Shown here: positions 1 through 7,460 of the stretch, one piece after another | How the letters are laid out: every line of letters begins with the position of its first letter | Position numbering within the stretch: the stretch's first letter is position 1 | Position numbers and translations under genes: made by a program | NCBI GenBank assembly: GCA_027621355.1 | Contig: JAQCBZ010000003.1 | Span: 1 to 64,000, forward strand | DNA: 64,000 nt | From: Bacteroidota bacterium | Lineage (GTDB): Bacteria > Bacteroidota > Rhodothermia > Balneolales > Balneolaceae | Direction of reading: 5' to 3' | Notes under the pieces: generated by a model | What the model saw: only the letters and a program-made list of their open reading frames with translations | Database searches by the model: none | Told to the model about the DNA's origin: nothing

Positions 1-158
1 AAACCATAGGCTTTGTCCAACACCTCTTGCATTTCAGCCGTAATCGTGCTGTTGGGTTTATTGGCTATCTCAAACCCATGACTTTCTAATGTGTCTACAA
101 TAGAAGCTGTAGATACATTGTATTCCGATGCGACTTTAAAGAGTTTCTTTTGGCTCAT
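1..158 (-). CDS. infB: Translation initiation factor IF-2, N-terminal fragment
   Basis: Only the first 52 codons lie in the window; the gene continues off the left edge. The reading starts with ATG at 158 (MSQKKLFKVASEYNVST) and matches the small IF2_N helical module at the amino end of bacterial IF-2 (pattern: hydrophobic-A-x-E-x-NVST, then a hydrophobic helix and a GF turn). IF-2 is the GTPase that places initiator tRNA on the 30S subunit. The GTPase domain is outside the window, so the call rests on this module and on the conserved rimP-nusA-infB order. It lies 27 bp after nusA and is presumably co-transcribed with it. Confidence 0.9.
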   Translation of the reverse strand, partial: MSQKKLFKVASEYNVSTASIVDTLESHGFEIANKPNSTITAEMQEVLDKAYG

Positions 159-185
159 GGAGCGGTATCAATCAACGATTAGGTA

Positions 186-1562
186 TTAGGCTTCGTCTGT
201 TTCAGCTGTGTTTTCTGCCTCAACTATTTCATCTGTTACAGTTGCTTCTTGAGTAGCTGCTGGTGCTACAGACTCTTCAGTTGAGTCTTCTGTTTTTGCA
301 GCCTCGTCCTCTTCTTCAAATTCAAAGGCAATCACGGATAGTATATTCTCAGCCAATTCTTTGGTTACGCGCGCATCCGTTCTCGCCACAATTTCGTCTG
401 CGTCTAAATCCATCACGGCACGGGCTGTATCTAGGCCAATTTGGCGAAGCTCTTCGATCACTTCAGACCCAAAATCTTCCACAAATTCCATGATATCAAT
501 ATCGTCGGTCTCTTCTTCGACTTCACGATACACATCAATTTCACACTCCGTTAATCTGGTTGCTAGACGAATATTGACACCATTCTTACCAATAGCTTTG
601 GATACCTCATCCGCGGGTACTAACACTTTTGCAAATGTCCCGTCCTCATTAAGCTCAACATTCAGGACATTGGCAGGCTGAAGGGCGCGTTTGATGAACT
701 CGATTTTATCTGAGGTATAATTAATCACATCTATATTCTCATTTTGAAGCTCGCGTACTACAGAATGAATACGTACACCTTTCATCCCCACACAAGCTCC
801 CACAGGATCAATTCGCTCATCGTGAGACAGCACAGCCACCTTTGAGCGGTTACCAGGCTCACGTGCAATTCTCATGATCTCTATTACCCCGTCAAAAACT
901 TCTGGGATCTCATTTTCAAATAATCGCTCCAGAAACATCGGTGATGTTCTCGAGATGACTACCGATGGAGTACCATTAAATCTCTTGACCTCTGTAACAA
1001 CAGCGCGAATGGAGTCACCCTTGCGGTAACGATCTTTGTCGATTTGCTCACTTTTGGGTAGATAAAGCTCCACACCATTGTGGTTCACAAGGATGTCAAA
1101 ATTGTGTCGCACTTGATAAACATCCCCTAAAATGATTTCACCGATACGATCTGAATACTCATCGAAAATGTTCTCCTTCTCAATCTCACGAATGCGTTGA
1201 GAGAGTTGTTGCTTCGCCATCGTTACAGCGCGACGACCAAAAGATTCAATGCTCACTTCCTGTGCATACTCATCGTAGAGTTCAAGATCTGGGTCTTGCT
1301 CCTTGGCGTCTTCTAGTGAAATTTCAGCCAAGGGGTCTGTTAATTCCTCCGCTGGGACAACTTCACGTACGTGAAGGATTTGAATTTCTCCACGATCAGG
1401 GTTTAAGATTACCGAAAAAGCTTCATCAGACTCATACTTTTTACGAATCATGGATCGAAACACATCCTCGAGTATTTCGAGAAGAGTCTCTCGATCCATG
1501 CCTTTTTCTTTGGCAATTTCGGTAAAGGACTGAACAATGATTTGGGATAAATCGGGTTGCAT
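186..1562 (-). CDS. nusA: Transcription termination/antitermination factor NusA
   Basis: NusA binds RNA polymerase and modulates pausing, termination and antitermination. The 458-residue protein has the usual order: RNAP-binding N-terminal domain (about 1-130), S1 domain (about 135-200), KH1 with a GMKG loop and KH2 with a GKNG loop. One helix-hairpin-helix-like segment follows (near residues 360-410), and the protein ends in a very acidic, low-complexity tail rich in Glu, Thr and Ala. I chose the ATG at 1562 over the in-frame GTG at 1571 because AGGTGA sits about 5 nt before the ATG, and the GTG lies inside that ribosome binding site. The rimP stop is at 1572, so the two genes are almost contiguous. 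Confidence 0.96.
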   Translation of the reverse strand: MQPDLSQIIVQSFTEIAKEKGMDRETLLEILEDVFRSMIRKKYESDEAFSVILNPDRGEIQILHVREVVPAEELTDPLAEISLEDAKEQDPDLELYDEYAQEVSIESFGRRAVTMAKQQLSQRIREIEKENIFDEYSDRIGEIILGDVYQVRHNFDILVNHNGVELYLPKSEQIDKDRYRKGDSIRAVVTEVKRFNGTPSVVISRTSPMFLERLFENEIPEVFDGVIEIMRIAREPGNRSKVAVLSHDERIDPVGACVGMKGVRIHSVVRELQNENIDVINYTSDKIEFIKRALQPANVLNVELNEDGTFAKVLVPADEVSKAIGKNGVNIRLATRLTECEIDVYREVEEETDDIDIMEFVEDFGSEVIEELRQIGLDTARAVMDLDADEIVARTDARVTKELAENILSVIAFEFEEEDEAAKTEDSTEESVAPAATQEATVTDEIVEAENTAETDEA

Positions 1563-1571
1563 ATGGGTCAC

Positions 1572-2048
1572 CTAAAACGAAGGGGTTACATAAACGTGTT
1601 GAATGATAGAATGCGGAATCAAAGGAAGCTCTTCTGATTTGTTGCCTTTGGTTACAGTGAGTTGTACGCCATCCTCTGAATAATTTTTAAGTACTCCTTG
1701 AACCTCAATAGGATCACCATCCGGTTGCTCGCTATCAAGGAGTTCAATTCTTACTTTACGGCCTTTATTCTTTAAAAATTGCCTTGGGTCGGATAAGGGT
1801 CTGTCTAAACCTGGGGACGTAACATTCAGGATATAAGCATCCTCAAGGGACTCATGAGCCTCCATCAATAGCGCGACTTCTTTGCTGATTTTGCTGCAAT
1901 CGTCCACATCCACACCCTTTTCCTCATGATCAATCACAATCCAACACTCTTTACGACCTTTGGGCACAAGATTCACATCCAAAAGGTAGTAGCCATAGGA
2001 TTCTACAACCGGTTGTGCTAGTTCTTTTATATTATGGGTGATCGACAT
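1572..2048 (-). CDS. rimP: Ribosome maturation factor RimP
   Basis: RimP assists maturation of the 30S subunit. The 158-residue protein begins MSITHNIKELAQPVVESYGY and contains the family pattern of an N-terminal alpha/beta domain with the TSPGLDRPL motif, followed by an SH3-like C-terminal barrel. A longer open frame reaches 2108, but its extra 20 residues are encoded across a terminator-like hairpin and do not resemble RimP, so the ATG at 2048 is preferred. It is the first gene of the rimP-nusA-infB operon, behind a candidate promoter at 2117-2147. Confidence 0.95.
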   Translation of the reverse strand: MSITHNIKELAQPVVESYGYYLLDVNLVPKGRKECWIVIDHEEKGVDVDDCSKISKEVALLMEAHESLEDAYILNVTSPGLDRPLSDPRQFLKNKGRKVRIELLDSEQPDGDPIEVQGVLKNYSEDGVQLTVTKGNKSEELPLIPHSIIQHVYVTPSF

Positions 2049-2079
2049 TGTACTTTTCGAAATGTACCTTACTGACAAT

Positions 2080-2106
2080 AAAAAAAGCGAGACCCTCGCC
2101 GGGCTC
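2080..2106 (-). terminator. Terminator-like hairpin in the rimP-nusA-infB leader
   Basis: On the minus strand a 5-bp GC-rich stem (GCGAG/CTCGC, 2099-2087, loop GGT) is followed directly by seven T residues (2086-2080), the form of an intrinsic terminator. An overlapping alternative stem pairs GAGCCC with GGG and CTC around one bulged base (2106-2089). The element lies between the candidate promoter and the rimP start, so it would act as an attenuator, not as the end of an upstream gene; the gene upstream, DUF192, runs the other way. Function is inferred from form and position only. Confidence 0.55.
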
Positions 2107-2116
2107 ACTTAGAATT

Positions 2117-2147
2117 AAAAGATAACCTATTTCCCTCTAATAACCAA
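2117..2147 (-). promoter_or_regulatory. Candidate promoter for rimP-nusA-infB
   Basis: TTG at 2147-2145, a 20-bp spacer and TATCTTTT at 2124-2117 match the Bacteroidota-type -33/-7 pattern. Several other gaps in this window show the same spacing. Transcription would start near 2112, giving a leader of about 64 nt that contains the hairpin at 2080-2106. Confidence 0.5.
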
Positions 2148-2150
2148 TCT

Positions 2151-2645
2151 ATGACTCGCTCAAACATACACTCTTGGCTTGTTTTATCTTCCGTTGTGCT
2201 CCTGCTTTGGGGCTGTCAAACCGAGACGGAATCCTCAACTTCCACAGCTAGAGAGCTTGTCATTGAAGACACCGTAGAGTTTATCCTCAAAGATGGCCAA
2301 TCCCTACCCCTAGAAGTGGCTCTGGCTGATGATAATGATGAACGCGCTGCTGGGCTTATGTACATTCGATCTATGGATGAGAATCAAGGAATGTTGTTTG
2401 TGTTTGAAGATGAGCAGCCTCGAAGCTTTTGGATGGCAAATACGCCTCTTGCATTGGATATGCTTTTTGTGAATGAATCCTATGAGATCGTAACGATTCA
2501 CCGCAATACTCAACCATTCTCGCAGCGTAATTTCACGTCAGAGATACCAGCTAAGTATGTTATTGAAGTAAACGGTGGCTACACCATTAGGCACGACATT
2601 CAAGAAGGGATGAGTGTTCGCATCCAGGCTTCTGCTTCTGAGTGA
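2151..2645 (+). CDS. DUF192 family lipoprotein
   Basis: This 164-residue protein has a lipoprotein signal: a hydrophobic stretch ending in LWGC, so Cys22 would be lipidated after signal peptidase II cleavage. The rest matches the DUF192 family (PF02643): an ERAAGLMYI segment, GMLFVFE, then SFWMANTPLALDMLFV and a C-terminal strand region. Family function is not established. The last 46 bp overlap the 3' end of convergent coaE. It starts about 100 bp from divergent rimP. I did not find a clear promoter for it. Confidence 0.85.
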   Translation: MTRSNIHSWLVLSSVVLLLWGCQTETESSTSTARELVIEDTVEFILKDGQSLPLEVALADDNDERAAGLMYIRSMDENQGMLFVFEDEQPRSFWMANTPLALDMLFVNESYEIVTIHRNTQPFSQRNFTSEIPAKYVIEVNGGYTIRHDIQEGMSVRIQASASE

Positions 2646-3196
2646 AGTTGGTCTAGCGTCCCTGAATTATCGATTATGGTGTCAGCATAGGTCGCCATTT
2701 GGTCTTGGGACATTTGAGCGCTCATTCTCCTTATTACATCATCTCGTGACCACCCACGGTTCTTCATCACGCGTTGAATTCGAGTCTCTGAATCTGCTGT
2801 AATCACGATAATGTGATCAAAACCCTCTGGTCTACCATGATTTAGGAGTAATGCTGCCTCTTTTACAAAAACCTCCACACCCATCTGCTTTGCATTAGTT
2901 ATGTCTTGCTGAGTTTCCTTTAACACAGCTGGATGAACCCATGACTCGACTTTTTTTCTGGCTAAATCATCATCAAAAATAATCCCTGCAAGAACATCGC
3001 GTTGAAGTTGCCCTTCTTCATCAAAAAGGGACTGACCAAAAGTCTCCACAAGCTGATTTTTGAGGGTGATGTCAGATTGCATGAGGGTAATGGCAACCTG
3101 GTCCGCATTGAAAATATGGGCACCCAGAGACTCTAATGATTCACAAAACTGAGTCTTACCACTTCCAATTCCACCTGTAACGCCTACAACGACCAT
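2600..3196 (-). CDS. coaE: Dephospho-CoA kinase
   Basis: CoaE phosphorylates dephospho-CoA at the 3'-hydroxyl, the last step of coenzyme A synthesis. The 198-residue protein opens with the P-loop GVTGGIGSGKT and has the family's DADQ-like segment (FNADQVA), a WVHP motif and a C-terminal NSGTLDQL region. ATG at 3196 lies 3 nt after the prfB stop, so the two genes are probably co-transcribed. The 3' end overlaps the convergent lipoprotein gene by 46 bp. Confidence 0.95.
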   Translation of the reverse strand: MVVVGVTGGIGSGKTQFCESLESLGAHIFNADQVAITLMQSDITLKNQLVETFGQSLFDEEGQLQRDVLAGIIFDDDLARKKVESWVHPAVLKETQQDITNAKQMGVEVFVKEAALLLNHGRPEGFDHIIVITADSETRIQRVMKNRGWSRDDVIRRMSAQMSQDQMATYADTIIDNSGTLDQLHSEAEAWMRTLIPS

Positions 3197-3199
3197 AAA

Positions 3200-4328
3200 T
3201 CAGGATTCTGTCTGGTTATTTGTGGAAAGTAAGAGTGATTTGATAAATGCATTCAGATCTCCATCCATAACCCCCTGTACGTCGGATGTCTCAGTATTTG
3301 TACGGTGATCTTTCACCATGTTATAGGGGTGAAATACGTAAGATCGAATCTGTGATCCCCATTCAATTTTCCCCTTATTGGACTCTAATTCTGCTTTAGC
3401 TCTCTCTTTAATCTGTTTTTCAAGCTCATAAACTCTTGATTTGAGAAGCACCAGAGCCTTTTCACGATTCTGCAACTGAGATCGCTCTTGCTGACACTCA
3501 GCGACTACACGCTCTTTTGTCCCATCACTAAGTGTCCCCACCCAAATCAACCGAACACCTGTCTCTACCTTGTTCACATTCTGACCTCCAGCACCGCTAG
3601 AATGAAAGCGCTGTAGTTCGATATCTGCATCGTTAAGCTCTAACTCAATGGTGTCATCAATAAGTGGAGACACAAAAACAGAACAAAAGGAGGTATGACG
3701 CTTAGCATTGCTATCAAATGGGGAAATGCGCACGAGCCTATGTACTCCACTTTCTGCTTTGAGATACCCATAAGCATTTTGGCCACTGATTTGTAGAGTG
3801 GCACTTTTAATCCCAGCCACATCCCCATACTGGTGCTCAATCACCTCCACGGTATACCCTTGCTTATCGCCCCAGCGCTGGTACATTCGGAACAACATCT
3901 GTGCCCAGTCCTGTGACTCTGTCCCGCCTGCCCCAGGGGTAAAGTTGACGATGGCATCACGATGATCATCCTCATCAGAAAGCATGTTCTTTAGCTCAAG
4001 ATCCTCTAATGAGCTCAAGTAGGACTCAATCTCCCTTGTTAAATCATCCTGTACATCCTCTCCTTCTGACAAAAACTCAAAGAAGAGTTCAATAGATTCC
4101 TTTTGGGCTGCTAGAGAGTCCCATGACGAGATCAAATCTTTCTCCCCATCCAAAGCTCTCATCACTTTTTTGGCCTCGATGGGGTCTTGCCAAAATTCAG
4201 GATCCTGTGTCCTTTCTTCTAATTCTACAATCCGAACCTTGCGACGATCGTAGTCAAAGATACCTCCTAAGGTCGTCCAACCTTTGAAAATGAGGTGTTA
4301 ATTTATCTAGATTATATTCCATAGTCAT
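3200..4328 (-). CDS. prfB: Peptide chain release factor 2, programmed +1 frameshift
   Basis: RF2 releases peptides at UGA and UAA stops. The gene is read in two frames: ATG at 4328 opens 24 codons ending ...RRYL, then an in-frame TGA at 4256-4254 within CTT TGA C. An AGGAGG precedes the site by one codon, the classic RF2 autoregulatory signal. After a +1 shift translation continues DYDRRKVRIVEL and gives about 375 residues, normal for RF2. The specificity tripeptide SPF (in VRISPF) and the catalytic GGQ (SGAGGQNVNKVET) are present. A second ATG at 4322 is also possible. The gene is intact, not a pseudogene; a caller that ignores the shift would start at an internal Met near 4165. Confidence 0.95.
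4256..4272 (-). promoter_or_regulatory. prfB frameshift signal: internal SD and slippery CUU-UGA
   Basis: On the minus strand AGGAGG, TAT, CTT and TGA C are contiguous. The internal Shine-Dalgarno-like AGGAGG, the slippery CTT codon and the weak TGA C stop context match the known RF2 frameshift cassette. Low RF2 lengthens the pause at UGA and favours the +1 shift, so RF2 regulates its own synthesis (established in E. coli, inferred here). Confidence 0.92.
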
Positions 4329-4350
4329 TGTTTATCAATGTATTACAGAT

Positions 4351-6150
4351 TTATGCAGCTGTAGAGTTAGCCATCTGTAGCTGCACTAACTTACGATAGA
4401 GTCCATCCTCTTGTTCAAGCAACGATTGATGAGTACCCTCTTCCATGATGCGTCCTTTGTGCATCACTAGAATGTGATCTGCTTGTTGAATAGTCGACAA
4501 ACGATGAGCAATGACAATGGACGTCCGGTCACGCATCATCTCTTCACAAGCTCTTGTAACCAGCGCTTCACTCTCTGAATCAATACTAGACGTTGCTTCA
4601 TCCAAGATAAGGATGGGTGGATCCACCACTTTGGCCCGTATAAAACAGATTAACTGGCGCTGTCCAAGGGATAATGAAGCCCCTCGCTCCGCAAGTTTTG
4701 TTTGATACCCATTGGGCAAGCTATCAATAAACTCATGCGCACCGATATCCACTGCGGTCTTTTTGACATCTTGCATCGATATTTTGGGGTCTCCCAGAGT
4801 GATATTTTCCTCAATGGTGCCACTAAATAGCGCATTATCCTGCAATACAAGTGAAAATCTTGACCTCAAATCCTCAAGGGCATACTCTTTGATGTTCACT
4901 CCATCTACCAAGATCTCCCCTTTTTCAATCTCATAGTAGCGTAAAATACAATTGATGAGCGTCGATTTTCCGGCTCCTGTAGCCCCTACAACGGCTAGTG
5001 TTTCACCTGGCGTTGCCTCAAAACTGACATCTTTGAGGATGAAATCACTCTCCTTGTTATAACGGAACCAAACCCCTCGGAATTCAATACGCCCTGTCGT
5101 TAAGGATGATGCAGATGATTGCAACCGTAGGACGTTAGCCGATGAGGTCGCTGGAGCAACAATCTCATTTTGTGTATCAAGAACTTCAAAAAGTCTTTGT
5201 GAACTGGCTAAAGCGCTTTGTAGGGCATTCCATTTTTCCGAAATGCCGCGAATAGGTTGGAAAAATTGCCTTACATACTGAATAAATGCCAATAGAACGC
5301 CAAACGTAACCCCACCAAGAAGTGCTCGACCTCCACCATACCACACAACAAGAGCCATGGCTACGGAAGCTAATACCTCTATCACTGGCCAGAAAATGGA
5401 GAAATAGAAAATAGTTTTGTTGTGGGCTTTGCGGTGTTCTTCGTTTATCGTTTCAAAATCGCGCTCTACATCTTTTTCGCGATTGAATAACTGAACGATG
5501 GTAATGCCCTGAATGTGTTCTTGAATAAAGGAATTGAGCCGTGCTACTTGATCTCTCACACCCAAAAAAGCAGCCTTCATCTTTCCATTAAACCAAAAGG
5601 TCGCATAAAAAAGGATCGGCAGGACAAGAATCGCGATGACCGTTAACTCCCAACTCATCGTGATCATGAAGTAGAGAATGAAGATGATTCGGAACATATC
5701 TCCAATTAAGTTCACAATCCCATCGGACAAGAGCGATGAAAGGGCCTCTATATCACTTGTTGTGCGTGTAATGAGTCGTCCAATCGGATTCTTATCGAAA
5801 AATTGTACATGAAGCGATTGGATTTTTTGAAACACCTCGATCCTGAGTTGGTGCAAGGACATCTGACCAAACCAGCGAGTGAGATAGGTATTAAATATCA
5901 GAATGAATAATTCAGCGCCTAGTGTTGCCAAAATGAGTAAGATCATCCGGCTCAATCCATCCACATCCCCTACGGCAATATGGTCATCCACAGCCAATTG
6001 TGTCAGCTTAGGGCGTAAAGATCCTAGATAAGAGGCCCCCAGTGTAAGCACCAATGCCAGTAAAACCCATTTTTGATAGGGTTTAATAAAGACATACAGC
6101 CTTTTTAAAAGCTGTTTGTTATCATATCTAGCATCTTTTGATTCTATCAA
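4351..6150 (-). CDS. ABC exporter half-transporter, catalytically competent subunit (BmrD/YheH-like)
   Basis: This 599-residue protein has six predicted membrane helices (about 25-310) and a C-terminal ABC domain: Walker A GATGAGKST near 388, signature LSLGQRQ near 490, Walker B ILILDEATSSID near 515 with the catalytic Glu, and the switch His in IAHRLST. The partner at 7461-9266 has Asp in place of that Glu. This asymmetry is typical of heterodimeric exporters such as BmrCD and TM287/288. The start is a TTG at 6150, the first usable codon after an in-frame stop. Substrate is unknown; drug or lipid export is typical of the family. Confidence 0.88.
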   Translation of the reverse strand: MIESKDARYDNKQLLKRLYVFIKPYQKWVLLALVLTLGASYLGSLRPKLTQLAVDDHIAVGDVDGLSRMILLILATLGAELFILIFNTYLTRWFGQMSLHQLRIEVFQKIQSLHVQFFDKNPIGRLITRTTSDIEALSSLLSDGIVNLIGDMFRIIFILYFMITMSWELTVIAILVLPILFYATFWFNGKMKAAFLGVRDQVARLNSFIQEHIQGITIVQLFNREKDVERDFETINEEHRKAHNKTIFYFSIFWPVIEVLASVAMALVVWYGGGRALLGGVTFGVLLAFIQYVRQFFQPIRGISEKWNALQSALASSQRLFEVLDTQNEIVAPATSSANVLRLQSSASSLTTGRIEFRGVWFRYNKESDFILKDVSFEATPGETLAVVGATGAGKSTLINCILRYYEIEKGEILVDGVNIKEYALEDLRSRFSLVLQDNALFSGTIEENITLGDPKISMQDVKKTAVDIGAHEFIDSLPNGYQTKLAERGASLSLGQRQLICFIRAKVVDPPILILDEATSSIDSESEALVTRACEEMMRDRTSIVIAHRLSTIQQADHILVMHKGRIMEEGTHQSLLEQEDGLYRKLVQLQMANSTAA

Positions 6151-6168
6151 AACAATTCAGCGCTTGGA

Positions 6169-7398
6169 TTAAAACCGATCATAATCATCATATCGAGGTC
6201 TTGGTGTAATGGGTTTATGCTCGCGAGATCCAGAGCTTTGGGATCGATCCATCGACCCACCACGATCTGAGCGTCCATCATCCCTTTTTGGTCCATCAAC
6301 CCCACCTCGCGATCGATAAGAGCCTCCATCGCGTCTCTGCCCTCGATCATCACCCATCCGTTTTTTCCTTGGCCTAAAACCACTTTTACCTTTATGGGGG
6401 CCTTTGGAATACGATTTTTTATCGTCCTTGTCGTTTAACTCCTTAAGAAGCACCTTTGCCTGAACAATCCCTTTTTCGTGTGCAGGATCGGTAAATATTG
6501 GGCGCAGCTCTGTCGCCAACCATGTTGGAAAGAATTTCTCGCGAGCCTCCTTGAGGAGAACAAATGGATTGGTATAGCGAGCAGAAAAATGGCCGATCAC
6601 AAGTAGCTTTGCTTGAGCTTCTGTCGCAACTCTGGCAGCGTCTGATGCTGTAGAGTGACCATTCATAGTCGCTTTGTCTTCCAAATTCTCACCAAATGTA
6701 GCTTCGTGGTACAGGATATTTGCGTTAGTTGCCAACTTCACTGCTTCTGGGCAGTACTCTGTATCTGTGACATATGCAAAAGAATCACCAGGTCGTGGAT
6801 GCCCCACGATATCGTCAGGCTTTACTTGGGTTCCATCTGCTAGTGTGATGGTTTCACCAGCCTTGAGTGTCTTGAATTGTTCGTCCTCTGTAATTCCTAG
6901 CTCAGAGGCTTTGTCGGCATCTACCTTGCCCGGTTTATCCTTCTCCTCAAATCGATAGCCAATGCAGAAGATGGAGTGCTTTAAAGGTCGCGCTTCCACC
7001 GTGTACTCCTCTTCATCAACGACTACAGCATGCTCAAAACCTTCGTCTAGCTCAATAAAATCTAGTACATATCCAACCTCCAGTTTAGAAAATTGTATAT
7101 GCCACTCAATGTATTCTTTGAGCCCTTTGGGGCCTACAAACCTAAGGGGTTTCTCTCTGCGTTGTAATTGAAATGTGGCTAATAGCCCCACCAGTCCCGA
7201 AATGTGATCAATATCTAGATGAGATATAAAAATAGTATCAATCTTTGATCGCTTTAGACCGGCCTGAAGAAGTCGCATTTGAGCGTTTTCGCCAGCATCG
7301 AATAGGAATATACTCCCCTCTCTCCATAAGGCTACGGAAGGAAGGTGTCTTGTAATGGTAGGGGTTGCCGAAGCAATGCCCAAGGGTACAACAATCAT
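6169..7398 (-). CDS. rnz: RNase Z-like metallo-beta-lactamase protein with basic RG-rich tail
   Basis: RNase Z trims tRNA 3' ends. The N-terminal 320 residues carry the family marks: ASATPTITR near residue 10, an acidic FDAGENAQ, YHEATFGE, GHSTASDAARVA and IGHFSARY. The metal motif that usually reads HLHGDH reads HLDIDH here (residues 60-65), with Asp62 in the place of the second His. Residues 324-409 form an unusual low-complexity tail rich in Arg, Gly, Lys, Asp and Ser with repeated RGG/RSR-type elements, perhaps RNA-binding. It sits between the two halves of an ABC exporter. Another phosphodiesterase role is possible given the altered motif. Confidence 0.82.
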   Translation of the reverse strand: MIVVPLGIASATPTITRHLPSVALWREGSIFLFDAGENAQMRLLQAGLKRSKIDTIFISHLDIDHISGLVGLLATFQLQRREKPLRFVGPKGLKEYIEWHIQFSKLEVGYVLDFIELDEGFEHAVVVDEEEYTVEARPLKHSIFCIGYRFEEKDKPGKVDADKASELGITEDEQFKTLKAGETITLADGTQVKPDDIVGHPRPGDSFAYVTDTEYCPEAVKLATNANILYHEATFGENLEDKATMNGHSTASDAARVATEAQAKLLVIGHFSARYTNPFVLLKEAREKFFPTWLATELRPIFTDPAHEKGIVQAKVLLKELNDKDDKKSYSKGPHKGKSGFRPRKKRMGDDRGQRRDGGSYRSRGGVDGPKRDDGRSDRGGSMDRSQSSGSREHKPITPRPRYDDYDRF

Positions 7399-7460
7399 GG
7401 CTTCTCCTGATTTTATAGAACATATTCGCGTTCAACGAAGGGATGTTCTTGTGGTCTTGT

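Noticed and set aside
3640-3840. Small ORFs opposite or out of frame in known genes
   Set aside because: They lie inside prfB, nuo, fab and other genes in other frames and lack known motifs or ribosome sites.
3200-4328. prfB as a pseudogene
   Set aside because: The in-frame TGA carries the full known frameshift signal and the downstream frame continues normal RF2 sequence.
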